NCBI GenBank assembly: GCA_963693365.1
Contig: CAVNZM010000017.1
Location: 1,178,001 to 1,242,000, forward strand
Direction of reading: 5' to 3'
DNA length: 64,000 bases
From: Amoebidium appalachense
Lineage: Eukaryota; Ichthyosporea
In this document: positions 10,584 to 21,423 of the stretch, in pieces
Position numbering within the stretch: the first letter of the stretch is position 1
Layout of the letters: each line of letters starts with the position of its first letter
The notes under the pieces: generated by a model
The model's database searches: none
Told to the model about the DNA's origin: nothing
Seen by the model: the letters and a program-made list of their open reading frames with translations, nothing else
Translations under genes and position numbers: made by a program

Positions 10584-11459
10584 ATGAAAAAAATGGACAC
10601 ACAACAAACACCCCATGGTGCAATCAACATCGACAACAGATACAAAATCATCAAAAAGCACGCAGCAGAGGGTGCGTCTGGAATTGTCGATGTTGCTTTG
10701 GATTTGCACACGGGAAACAAGGTCGTCATTAAGAGGGTTAAACGCACACCCCACAACAGAGACACACTAATCAAAGAGGAGCTTATCCACACACGCGTTT
10801 CCGTGCACCCACACGACAACGTCGCGCAGTTGTACGACAGCATTCACGACACACCGGGTGAGGTGGCGTTTGTGATGGAATATTGCGAGGGCGGAGACCT
10901 TTTGGACACTATTCCCCCCGATGTGGGTCTCCCTATCGAGCAAGCACTCAGTTACGCTCAACAACTCTTCCAAGGAATCCAACACTTGCACGCAAAGGGA
11001 TACGCACACCGCGACATCAAGGGAGAAAACTGTGTACTCTCTGCCGACAAGCAGACACTCAAAGTGATCGATTTCGGGTACGCCGTGCGTCTGCGCGACA
11101 CAGTAACAGGCACACGTGCATCTGGTACTGTCCCGTACATTGCTCCCGAGGTTTTCAATGCCACAGGGCACGATTTGAGCAAGTGCGACGTGTGGGCGGC
11201 GGGTATCGTCTTGTACAGCATGCTCACGGGCCGGTTCCCGTGGAGCAAGGCGGCCCGAACCGATTACGAATTTGCGCTATTTATGGACGGCACACACTCC
11301 GATTCTGAGTGGGCGAAGTGGGCTGCTCTCCCCGACGATGTTGTTGCTCTGGTATATGATTTGTTGGCTTTGAACCCTGCAAGTCGCCCTACCGCTGCCG
11401 AAGCTGCGGCCCGGCTCGAAAGTATGCTTCAGGCCCGATTGGCTATGCAGGGCGCATAA
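10584..11459 (+). CDS. Ser/Thr protein kinase (kinase 2)
   Basis: 291 residues from an ATG in good context (ACCATGA); an in-frame ATG at 10509 would add 25 residues. One intronless kinase domain: glycine loop reduced to EGASG (29-33), Lys50 (VVIK), Glu65/66, hinge VMEYCEGGDL, catalytic loop HRDIKGENC (His142, Asp144, Lys146, Asn149), DFG 163-165, PYIAPE 184-189, DVWAAGI, and a C-lobe Arg in SRPTAAEA. All catalytic residues are present, so it should be active. It resembles CAMK/SNF1-type kinases in general form but lacks any extra domain. It is clearly related to kinase 1 (shared LK-x-IDFG, GT-x-PY-x-APE, WAAGIV), so the two are tandem paralogues about 3 kb apart. The pathway is not inferable. 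Confidence 0.88.
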   Translation: MKKMDTQQTPHGAINIDNRYKIIKKHAAEGASGIVDVALDLHTGNKVVIKRVKRTPHNRDTLIKEELIHTRVSVHPHDNVAQLYDSIHDTPGEVAFVMEYCEGGDLLDTIPPDVGLPIEQALSYAQQLFQGIQHLHAKGYAHRDIKGENCVLSADKQTLKVIDFGYAVRLRDTVTGTRASGTVPYIAPEVFNATGHDLSKCDVWAAGIVLYSMLTGRFPWSKAARTDYEFALFMDGTHSDSEWAKWAALPDDVVALVYDLLALNPASRPTAAEAAARLESMLQARLAMQGA

Positions 11460-12050
11460 AATCATAAAAAAATTATAAAGATTATAAGTGGTTAATATGA
11501 GTTGAAGGCATAGAATGTTAGGAGAAGATAAACAAAACACGAGCGTTGATCGCACGTAGTGTATATATGCGAATGGTGTACATGCAATGAACGAATCTGT
11601 GCAATATTATAATGACGCCCATTGTATGGGTGAGCTACAAAGCAGCAGAAAATATAATGGCCCAATCAGTGGTCGATTTTAACTAAATTATGAGATCCGC
11701 TGCTTAACTCTTTTGAGCAATTCCAAACATGATATTCCACATTTCACGGAAGGATAAGGAAATTTGTGCGGGGCATCCAAAACAAACATGTGCTCGGGTT
11801 TACACAGAACAAAAGAGTAAACTTGGCATCCACAAGTACACATACACCACACATACTTGCGTGCTCGAGCACGTGGGCATGCGCACTCGAATGCACGCAC
11901 GAACACACACACACACGCGCGCGCGCACACACACGCGCGCGCGCACACGAACACGTGCACGTGCACGCACACACACACATACGCACATGCACAGCGGACC
12001 CGTGCACCCTGTCGCACATGCACACACACATGCACACAAGGGAAAATCCA

Positions 12051-12081
<31 letters not shown>

Positions 12082-13116
12082 ACGCACACACACACACACA
12101 AGTCTTTAAACCCGTCGCAGACACACACATGCGTGCGAGCGCCCAATCACTCACAAAAGACGCATCCATCAGAACATTACAAAACTAACCAGGTATTTAT
12201 CTAATGTTCTTCGAAACTTAAACCAATACACCACAATACCAATGTCGTTCCGTGCTTTCATTTCCAGTTTTTAGCCCCTCGCATCTATTAAATCACGTGA
12301 AATGAATAGGGCCACGGAATATGAAATGTGCCAAGACATATGGCAGGCAGGATAAGTATACAACATGGGCCAGCCGAGATATGTATTTATTGTATTTATT
12401 TTGAGCATTTATTTATTCTGCAAAATAATTCAGGTTCTTTGTAAGATAGAGCAAGGGGAAACGAGTGTGTTGCCCGGCCGGATATCTTAAGACTAAGTTG
12501 TAACAACACCGGATCTAGCATTTATCAATGTTATTTGAGAGATCTTTTGTAAATTATATTGTTAATATAATAATTTTATATATAATATATAATTATATTG
12601 AAGGGTATGGCCTCGTGATCTAGATCTATCATTTACCAGTATTTCATACTTCGTTCCATGGTCGGGGAGCTGCAGATTGTGAAAAAGGCTCTTGGAGGTA
12701 CTGAAAAGACGTTAGATATTCAGATATTCCTTGGATAACCAGGTATATTACTCATATACACATGCATACCCCACTATATACACCATACTATGGATGATCA
12801 TTGACATGAAAATTTGACTTACAATGATTGAGAAAAAATGGCCAAGACGAGACATACACCATAAAATCTTAGACCTTCGGATCTTATTACAGACACGAAA
12901 ATCTTGCCACCCCTGTGTGTGGATACGTATGCGCGTGTGCATGCATGTATGCATGTGTGGGTAGGTGAGGTAGGGGTATTTAGGCGTGTGTGATTGGGTG
13001 TATGGGTGCATGAGGGAGATTTTTGTGTGGTTTGATGGATGTGGGTGGTGTTATGGTGTAAGTGACCGAGCCCTGAAGATTTTTTGATGGGTGGGTGGTT
13101 GTGTGTGCACGTGTGT

Positions 13117-13165
<49 letters not shown>

Positions 13166-13682
13166 ACGGGGAGAGGGATTGTGCATGTGTGGATAGGTGG
13201 GGGGGGGGGGGGGGGGGGGGGTCAAGCCGTGTGTGACCGTAGTCCTGCAGACTTGACTTCCACGAGTCGGTGAGGAGCTGGGGGATGGGGAGAAGATGGG
13301 GGGGGGGGGAGGGGGGGGGGGGGGGGGGAAGGGAGGGAGGGAGGGGGAAACGATTGTACGTGTGTACAATCCCACCATCTCTTTTCAGATACTCTTTATG
13401 CCTCCCCCCCACCCCCCCATCCTCTCTCCCCCCCCCCCCCCCCTTCCCCCCCCCCTCCCCCCCTCCCCCCTCCCCCCCCCCCCCCCCATTGCAACCCCCC
13501 CCCCCCCCCCCACAAAAAAAAAAGGGGGGGGATCAAAGCTACCAACCCACCCACCCACCCACCCAGCTATGTAAGTATCATTAGATGTAACATATGATCA
13601 TAAAATCGCTTTTTTTTCAGTGCGGATAAGCGAATATGTTGCCTGCATGATACACATTGCCGGGTTGTGTGCTGAGCGTCCA
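11460..13682. other. Intergenic region with CA/CG-rich and poly-C/G repeats
   Basis: 11460-11850 is unique. 11890-12105 is alternating CA/CG purine-pyrimidine sequence (possible Z-DNA) followed by poly-C. 12180-12740 is AT-rich with a palindromic TA tract at about 12545-12600. 12900-13560 has TG repeats, poly-G at 13131-13163 and 13200-13221, and poly-C at 13428-13510. No supported gene. Confidence 0.55.
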
Positions 13683-13687
13683 ATATG
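13683..13687. repeat. Target-site duplication ATATG, left of element D
   Basis: ATATG directly before the left LTR matches ATATG at 17227-17231 directly after the right LTR. Confidence 0.9.
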
Positions 13688-14167
13688 TGTAAACAACTGT
13701 ACACATGAACTGTACATGTTTACTAAAGAATGTGATCTACTAGCACACGATTCGTGCTTTGTCATGAATATCACATAAATATTATGTCCGCACCAATAGG
13801 ACTCACTCTGACCTAAGAATTGAACCATATATGGTTCTTCAGCTGCATACCACATAAACGAAGTGAACCAATAAGAGGTTTGCATAAATAGGACAAAGGT
13901 CTGACTGGCTCGGACCGCACCAGAATCACGAATGGCATGTTGCCACCCGCGCTGGCCGCGGATGAACCAATCCTGGGCCTTGATCCGAAACCTGGGGGCT
14001 ATATAAGAAAGCCGTCCCAGTACGGGGATCACATCAGTGAAGTCTGAGACAGACTGAGTCGGCCCATAGTAAAAGCAACCTGGCCGCGTGTGCCTTTCTA
14101 CCCGTTCTCTGTCTTTATTTTGATTCAGTTGTACTCTGCCTTATCCTAACTAGTCCAACTGTTTACA
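13688..14167 (+). repeat. Element D 5' LTR
   Basis: 480 bp, TGTAAACA..TGTTTACA. A TATA box CTATATAA lies at 13999-14006, so transcription likely starts near 14030. Confidence 0.9.
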
Positions 14168-14168
14168 T

Positions 14169-14182
14169 TGGCGACCGCGCAG
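14169..14182 (+). promoter_or_regulatory. Primer-binding site of element D
   Basis: TGGCGACCGCGCAG begins with TGG, the complement of a tRNA CCA end, one base after the LTR. The tRNA was not identified. Confidence 0.6.
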
Positions 14183-14268
14183 TTCAAGAATCTCGCATCC
14201 TTCGAATCTCACATCTTTCAATCAGTTCAAGAATCTCACATCTTTCAATCAGCTCAAGAATCTCCCAT
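14182..14268 (+). repeat. Short tandem repeats in the element D leader
   Basis: Two to three copies of a unit of about 29 bp containing AAGAATCTCACATCTTTC precede the gag-like ATG. Confidence 0.6.
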
Positions 14269-14326
14269 GGCCGATCACAATCCTTTTTACCCCGATGATA
14301 GGCACATCTTTCCTTGTCCGGCTTAG
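14267..14326 (+). pseudogene. Truncated gag-like start of element D
   Basis: An ATG in strong context (CCCATGG) opens a 19-codon frame (MADHNPFYPDDRHIFPCPA) ending in TAG. Position after the PBS suggests the remains of gag. Confidence 0.4.
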
Positions 14327-14424
14327 AATATATACACCTACAAGTTTGAAGTGGCCAGCCCACCTACACGGAAAGAATTGAAAGCATGTAAAACTTCTTT
14401 TGCTACGACACATCAAAAATGTGA

Positions 14425-14690
14425 AGAAAAACGAATACACAACGAAACAACGAATACACGAACAAACGAATAAAGAATTGCTAACGAAGCAATGAACCAA
14501 CGAAAAACGAACCATCACGAATACGCAATGAAATAAAGAATTAACGACAAACGATTGCATAGAGGAAATACGAAATGAATGCAACACGAAAACAAAACGA
14601 AGTAACGAAGTTATCAAACGACAAAAAACGAAAAACGAAAGCAAAATGAAATGGAAATACGAAAATGAAAGAACGAATGCACAACACTGC
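14425..14690 (+). repeat. CGAA-rich stretch inside element D
   Basis: About 17 CGAA tetramers, mostly as AACGAA or ACGAAT, occur within 270 bp in otherwise A-rich sequence. The bias continues weakly to about 16570. Confidence 0.6.
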
Positions 14691-15175
14691 TTGGGTTGCA
14701 ATGCACACAGCCCCCTCTATGTTACGAAGAAAAGAAAACCGTTGCCCTTGCGTGCATTGCGCTATTGCACACTGTCATCGTGTCCATGCCACCGCATGCA
14801 CCTCCACACTCGCAAGCCAGATGCACGGCCACTTTCAGCACGAATGCATTTAAAGAAGAAGATAGTCGCTGTTCCTATAGCATTGAGGACATAAGGTGCT
14901 GTGAAAGTAGTTTTGCATGCATGCTTCGAATTTCTTGCTGTTTTCGAATACAGCATGCCCCATAGTTTAGCGCACAGGATGCACAACATGCGCATGAATG
15001 TATGCTGGCATGCCTAAACACATTACGAACATATGCCTCATGTATGGCGGCCCTTCCTGGTGCCACGCCCTAACGAATTTGCACTCTTGGTGCACAAAAG
15101 GCATGTAATAAAGTCGATGCAGAACTTTTGTTCATGCATGTGAAAAACAAAGAAGGTGTTGGGTACGAATTTTAA

Positions 15176-15508
15176 GGTGAATGCCCGTCTGTGGCAATAC
15201 GGTGTAACATACCAATTACACTGTCAAGCCTTGCACTAGCTGCCGGCACACCCCCACCAGAACAAAAGAATGTGGTATGGGCACCGCTCCCTCACAACCC
15301 CATCATACAGTGTCAGTATTTTGGCTGGAAGCCTTTCAGTTTCGAATTACGAATACCCTCCTTCACTACTGAAGAAAGTGACGTGGAAGACAAATACGAA
15401 TACGAATGCAAGGTGTTGTTGACTAACACATCGGACCATCATGTGTACCTACTAGGCCCTGGTACGGAGGTGACCATGTTATTCCCTTGCAATATGATGA
15501 CACTGTAA
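15176..15508 (+). pseudogene. Open region of unknown origin inside element D
   Basis: Open for 110 codons without an early ATG. The end reads KVLLTNTSDHHVYLLGPGTEVTMLFP, beta-strand-like and reminiscent in spacing of the KVLLxNxSxxxxxxxxGxxxxxL strand pair of dUTPases, but without other dUTPase motifs. Probably a relic of a longer polyprotein or chance. Function unknown. Confidence 0.3.
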
Positions 15509-16746
15509 CAATTTAGCACGTGCATACCCCACCAATGGGCACATGCGGGAGACAACCCCACAAGCTGCCTTATTGGGCACCTCTGCTAAAACGAATATTC
15601 TTCTCACGAAGGAACAGAAGAATGCCACGAACACGAACCACACACTCACCAGGCAGCTACTTACATCTAATGTATGTAAGAAGTAGGGTGTGTGAACGGG
15701 GTAACTTCATGAACACCAACACGAAAGAAAGCACAGCACAAAGCAGTTCCACGAATACGAATGGTTTTGGTATTCCACACAACGAACAGAACCTACAGTA
15801 GGGCCACCTACAAATGAAGCAGAGGATGGGGCACCATCCAGACCTGCACTGGAGGATATGAAGATACGAAGCGCGCTCACGAAGTTGCTTACAAAAGAAA
15901 GGGCGACTCTGACGACTTTTCTTTTTAGGCCAAGCCTCCAGAAGAATGTATTATGCCTGGAATCCCCCTGCTCAACGAAAAATGGCTGGCAAATGGGATA
16001 CGAAAACTGCTCACGAATGGAAGCATGTGTTTTCTGAAGGAGGCTTGCTTTGCCTACCCTCTTCTTATGAATTATGAACCGGGCTTTTACTGGTTCTGAC
16101 GGGTGATATATTTCTTTATGTCGCCCAACGAAGAACACTTGGGCATTTTTATTCTGTTTTTCCCAGCTCCGATGATGCAGGGTTAAAGCTGAAAGGAAAG
16201 AAGTGCTCTTTGTTCATGAAAGAAGTGGCTTTTCCGGCCATGGTATCTCGGCTTACAGTCTTAAGGTAGAACCGGGATAAGGAGCAGCGGCTAAGCCTTG
16301 AAGCTATCCACCACTACCTGAGCTACGAAGTGACCTAAGGCTTGAGTTATATTCATTATCGAATGTTTGGTATGATCATTCATCCACACAACCAAATTAC
16401 TCGCAATTGAAAACGAATCTGCGGGAGTATCCTAAAAAGGAAAAATTCCCAAAAAGAAAAATACTACTTCTACAGAAAAGCCAAGCACAGAGACGAAGCG
16501 AACAATTCGCACACACTCTGCAATAATCTTCGCCACGAAAATGAAATCACAGAAGAATGCTGCATGAATTTACGTTTTGGCAAATGAAGAAGTGCTCATA
16601 GACGTGCACAACTCTATTCAACCGTCCTTGCTCTGTTCTGCCCAGCAGGTCGGCGCACGAGAATTCTCGCTGAAGGTTGTTTATCGCCTCTCAGCCTGGT
16701 GGTTTGCTTGTCTAACGACACCACCAGGCTCCCAACAAGGGGGGAG

Positions 16747-17226
16747 TGTAAACAACTGTACACATGAACTGTACATGTTTACTAAAGAATGTGATCTACT
16801 AGCACACGATTCGTGCTTTGTCATGAATATCACATAAATATTATGTCCGCACCAATAGGACTCACTCTGACCTAAGAATTGAACCATATATGGTTCTTCA
16901 GCTGCATACCACATAAACGAAGTGAACCAATAAGAGGTTTGCATAAATAGGACAAAGGTCTGACTGGCTCGGACCGCACCAGAATCACGAATGGCATGTT
17001 GCCACCCGCGCTGGCCGCGGATGAACCAATCCTGGGCCTTGATCCGAAACCTGGGGGCTATATAAGAAAGCCGTCCCAGTACGGGGATCACATCAGTGAA
17101 GTCTGAGACAGACTGAGTCGGCCCATAGTAAAAGCAACCTGGCCGCGTGTGCCTTTCTACCCGTTCTCTGTCTTTATTTTGATTCAGTTGTACTCTGCCT
17201 TATCCTAACTAGTCCAACTGTTTACA
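16747..17226 (+). repeat. Element D 3' LTR
   Basis: 480 bp, the same as 13688-14167 as far as I can compare. Preceded by the polypurine tract at 16737-16746 and followed by ATATG. Confidence 0.9.
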
Positions 17227-17231
17227 ATATG

Positions 17232-17549
17232 CTCCTAAATTGGTGGATTATTGAGGAAAAGCAAATTACCCACGTCCGGGGGGAAGGGGGGGGGGGGGGG
17301 GGGGCATGTTTCTCCCCTGGGTCCCTCTCTGCATCCCCCTCCCCTCCGAACCCCACCCTCTCCCCACTTCTCCTCCATACATCCCCAACTCTACATCACT
17401 CTATCGCACACTTCTAAGATAGTGAATGTTTTCCGGACAGAGGGGTTGGATCTCAGCTCTGCCTGGTATGGAGGGATATCACTTCTGGACCCACGTGTCT
17501 CCTCCTATAAAATATCCCTGCTTTTAATTTTATGCTGATTGCCCCCTCC

Positions 17550-17590
<41 letters not shown>

Positions 17591-18839
17591 ACCCCCCCAT
17601 TCACACAGACTCTTTCTCTTTCCTCCATCAATCGAGCCCATCCCCCTCTTTCTTCCTTTCTCTCTCCAACCCCCCCACCAACCCCCTAACCCCCCTCCCT
17701 CCCCCTCCCTCTCCTAAAGCCTCCCTCTCCCCCTCTCCCCCCCGCCCTCTCTTCCCCGCCTCCACTACTCCTGCCCCCTCTCTCCCCACCCAACCCGCCA
17801 CCCCAGCCTGCCCTGGCACTTTTGTAGTTGATATTCCGATGTTTCCTCCACTCCCTGCCTCCGTGACTTTGCTTTGCCGGGATCAATCTGCCGTTGCTTA
17901 TGCCATAAATAAGGGTATAACTTCATAACTACAGGTGAAATATCTTAAAAATAAACGTGACACTAATTCAGGCCCCAGTAACTTTTTTTCCTTCTTATAT
18001 CCCATAAAGGCTTGTAGGATATCTCGTCATTCAGCGTGAGCTAATCAAGCCCCCACATATCACGCCGTCCGATCACGGTCTATGACTGGATCACTTCACC
18101 TGCATGCGCATAACCCCAGGTTCAAAGTGTTAAATTTCGAAACGCAGGAGGGGGGACAAGGGGGGGGGGGGGGGGGGGGGAGGTCACGATGAGCTTAATG
18201 TGCAAATTGGAAGTCACCGACGTATCCCCCCATGTGGACCACCCTCCTTCTCCATATCACGTTCCCCCTTCCCCATCTCACCTCAACTGCCTACCCCCTC
18301 TCCCTCCCCCCCCCCCCCCCCCCTCCAGCAGGGACCCTCTCTTCCCCCCCCCCCAGCAAGGGGCGCCCCCATCCCCTTATCCCCGCCCCCCTCCCCCTCC
18401 CCCCCGCCCCACCCCCTCACCTTCCCCCCACACCTTTGCCACCACCACTTCGATATGTAGCTTGGAGTAAGAAGCGGCTAGGTTCTAAAATGTAGGTTTC
18501 TTTTGAGACATAGAACAATACCACCCTTCCCCCCCACCCTTCCCCCCCTCCCCCCCCTATCTCTTTCCCTTTCTCTTTCTTACCCTCCCCCCTCCCTCCT
18601 TTACCCCCCTCCCCCCCAAACCTCTCGAGCCCCCCTCCCCAAACAACATCCCCGTGTGTCTTTCATCCTCTACCCTCGAACCCCCACCCACGCTTCCTTC
18701 CCACAACTTTGCATGAAAACTCCCTAACATCCAATCCGATCTTCATTTTCACTGTGTTAGTTGATGCCTGGGTGATTTGCTTCAGGACAGTGTCTCCGCA
18801 ACCACAGTGATCGTCTTTAGCCCAAATATGGTTAAAGCA
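17232..18839. other. Low-complexity region with poly-C/G and C/T-rich tracts
   Basis: Poly-G at 17284-17304, poly-C at 17551-17590, C/T-rich stretches at 17640-17820 and 18240-18440, poly-G at 18162-18181 and C/T at 18520-18720. No host gene seen; a small copia-like relic lies at 17815-17928. Confidence 0.5.
17815..17928 (+). pseudogene. Possible Ty1/copia RNase H relic
   Basis: The open frame ends with PLPASVTLLCRDQSAVAYAI then NKGITS and a stop. It resembles the copia RNase H segment P-V-x-x-x-C-D-N-Q-S-A-x-A (compare VYCDNQSTIAIVN in element C of this window), with DN changed to RD. Only about 35 codons remain. Confidence 0.3.
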
Positions 18840-19177
18840 GATTGAAACGTGGACCATGCGATTGGTCGGTAGTTTCTCCTTGAAAATGATTGGCTAGCTA
18901 TCGCGTATCCCGTGGATAAAACCGTTTGCAGGGAATTCCCCACGCCAAATATGCCGAAAATTGAGTCCTGTTCATCATAAGATCCCCCACCACTTTCCCC
19001 CCTGATTCCGTGGCCATGGGAGTCTGTGTGTTTTCTTCATGTGCGTATTTTTTTTTTTTTAGCAAAAAACAAAATGGATCTATGTGCAAGTTTAGTTCTA
19101 TTCACAGGATATGTGATAGCTAGCCAATGAGGTTGTTGCAAAAACTAGCGGCCAATCACATGGTCCAGGTTTCAATC
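18840..19177. mobile_element. Foldback / MITE-like element with about 90-bp inverted arms
   Basis: The left arm (18840-18928) starts GATTGAAACGTGGACCATG and the right arm (about 19089-19177) reads its reverse complement with scattered mismatches; both arms contain ATTGGCTAGCTAT. The 160-bp centre has a poly-T tract and no ORF. I see no clear target duplication, so the class is unassigned. Confidence 0.6.
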
Positions 19178-19866
19178 CGAAGAGTTGAGGCATAAGGACA
19201 AATGGTTTCGAGAGCGAGGGAGGGGAGGGGTTGAAAGGGGGTTAGAAGGTTCCGGACATATAATGAGGATTTTCGGACCCATGGCGAGGGAGGGTGGGTG
19301 TGTCTGTGTGTCAGCGGCGGGCAAGGGGGGGGGGGGGGGAAGGGGGGGAGGGGGGGGGAGGGGGGGGGGTTGTTTTGTACGGGTACAAGGGAGCAGAGTG
19401 CACAGAGGTGTCATGTAAAACACGACCAACACAATAAAGAGAGGGCAATCGGAGTTGTTCACGACACATAAAAGATTTCAAACAACAACTGACTTTTTAT
19501 TGTGCTCTCGGGTCTTTTTTGTATTTGCAACTTATCATTTTATCTCAACTAAAAGGGGAGAACCAATCGGTTCTATCAGATGATAGAAAAACACATTCCG
19601 ACAGAGCATACACATTTCCAACTTCCGACATAACTGAAGCTTAGAAACTCTTACTTAAATAACTTAAGTAATTATACATCTTGTCACTATTAATACACAT
19701 ATATACTTATACTCGTCTCTATAAAGAAACTCATTTAAATACATATATTTCCTAATAGTCGACACTCTCGAAGTGAAGACACATTGCGATAAACCGAATT
19801 CCATACATCTCTATTGTGTCCAATCATGACACGTGTATTAATAGACAGGAATGCACAACACGATCT
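19178..19866. other. Unassigned DNA flanking element A
   Basis: A G-rich tract at 19325-19369 is followed by AT-rich sequence at 19440-19866 with no gene. The 4-bp target duplication of element A (ATAG) follows at 19867-19870. Confidence 0.5.
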
Positions 19867-19870
19867 ATAG

Positions 19871-20134
19871 TGTATGAGCGAGATATCCCTTGGATAGTCG
19901 GGCCTATAGACCCCCCTCTCTGATAGACCCCCCTGGCATGCCCCTAGCCTGCCGCACGCATCATGCCAGCTCAGTCTCTCGCTGGCTCTCTCTCGTTCAG
20001 GTCTGATTCTTTCTTGTTGCCACGTGTCGTAGCTCTCCCACGCGTCCGACAATACAGGCTCACCCACGTTATCACGAGGTCAGTGTCTCTTTGCCTGTCT
20101 TGTCTCCTTTCCGTGCCTGGAGCACGTTGACACA
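19871..20134 (+). repeat. Element A 5' LTR
   Basis: 264 bp, TGTATGAG..TTGACACA. Preceded by ATAG and followed by the PBS. Confidence 0.9.
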
Positions 20135-20149
20135 TGGTAGCAGAAAAGG
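20135..20149 (+). promoter_or_regulatory. Primer-binding site of element A
   Basis: TGGTAGCAGAAAAGG directly abuts the LTR and resembles the TGGTATCAGAGC-type site complementary to initiator tRNA-Met. Confidence 0.65.
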
Positions 20150-21423
20150 TTCTTTCCTTAGCGCCCTGAGAGCCCCTACCGTCACGTTTTCCACTTGTGC
20201 CTCTGCTCTGCCAAAAAACTCTTTATTTTTTATTTTTTTTTACTTTTTTCTTCCTTAGCAACCTACCTGCAGACCTTTAGGTTACTTCTTGTGTGTTTGC
20301 TTATGTCTCACCGCTGTTCTTTTCTGCCAAGTTGCCTTGCTGAAGAAGACTTGACTGTTCTTTCGTTTTTGGCTGTTTTTACGTTTTTTCGTTTTTTTCA
20401 CCCCATCCGAAACATCTTCCTTTTCCATTGGCTCATTTCCGAAGCCACCTGCCAACGCCCTTTACTTTCGTTTGCGGTATAGTTTCCTGGCCCCCTGTTG
20501 CTACTTTCCTGCTTGACTTTGTACAAACATCCTTGCCTTTACGTTTTTGGCCTGTTTTACGTTTTCCACTTTTGCCTTCACATCCTTAGCATCTTGCCTT
20601 CCCATTGGCTGCCCTGTTGCCCTAACTTCACACTAGCTTTACCTGTATACCGCTGTATGCTGTTTTTGCAAAAAAACACACAACCCAATGCACACGAAAT
20701 TCTGCTGTCAAACAGACCATGATACAATTGCTATACCAACTGCTGTCTACTTTTTGCCTACACAACGAAGCATTGCCTCGCTGAAGGTCATACACACAGC
20801 ACAGCCACAATAAATATTACGCTTGCAAGCGGCAAGTTGCTTTAGTTTTCCGCCGCCGATGCTAAAATTAGTCCGACCGTACGTTTTGTTTTGCCAAAAC
20901 ATAGTCTGCTAGCACCTTTATACCACCCATACTTGCACTTGGCCGCTGTCGCCACCCTTTACACACTTGCTTGCTGATATATGGCCGCTGTCGCCATTAA
21001 CACACACTGCTGTGTTGCCGTTGCTGATGCTTGGCCGCTGCTGCCACACATACACTTTGCCTTTGCTTCTCTTGGCCGCCGTTGCCACACGCTTGCGATC
21101 ACACTAGGCCACTGTTGCCACACCCTGCTTTCACGCTTGACACACTCTAGCCTTTGACCGCTGTGTCACACAAAGCCTTTGTTTTGCACTTGCCCGGTTT
21201 TGCTCTCATTCCCTTTTGGCCACCGATGCCCCCCCACGTGCAAGCTGCCGTTACCCTAACCCGATAGACTTTAAAAAAAAAAAAAAAAAAAAAAAAATTT
21301 TTTTTATGCATTCGAGCTGCTAGCAATCGAAACGACTCACTGCCCCACGACTGACTGCCTCACTACGTACCAAAAATCACTTTGACTTACACTGCAATAC
21401 CACACCCACAGACCCACACTACC
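20150..21423 (+). other. Element A untranslated leader
   Basis: 1.27 kb between PBS and gag, T-rich in its first half. It contains an array of short hairpin motifs at 20940-21231 and an A/T homopolymer junction at 21272-21305. There is no ORF of note. Confidence 0.6.
20940..21231 (+). repeat. Array of TGGC-N7-GCCA hairpin motifs in the element A leader
   Basis: Seven degenerate copies of TGGCCGCTGTCGCCA: 20940, 20982, 21032, 21073, 21106, 21155 and 21217. The first four, at 32-50 nt spacing, keep the 4-bp stem TGGC/GCCA while the loop varies. Confidence 0.65.

Larger units (their letters stand above)
13688..17226 (+). mobile_element. Complete non-autonomous LTR retrotransposon (element D)
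   Basis: Two 480-bp LTRs (13688-14167 and 16747-17226) that look identical by eye, each starting TGTAAACA and ending TGTTTACA, are flanked by a perfect 5-bp duplication ATATG. A primer-binding site beginning TGGCGACCGCGCAG lies one base after the left LTR, and a purine tract AAGGGGGGAG abuts the right LTR. The 2.6-kb interior has no protease, reverse transcriptase or integrase. It holds a 19-codon gag-like start, a CGAA-rich stretch and one short open region. Identical LTRs imply a recent insertion, so enzymes from another element must have mobilised it. Confidence 0.9.

Noticed and set aside
13598-14032. Minus-strand 144-codon ORF, repeated at 16681-17091
   Set aside because: It lies inside the two identical LTRs of element D; the apparent conservation is only LTR identity.
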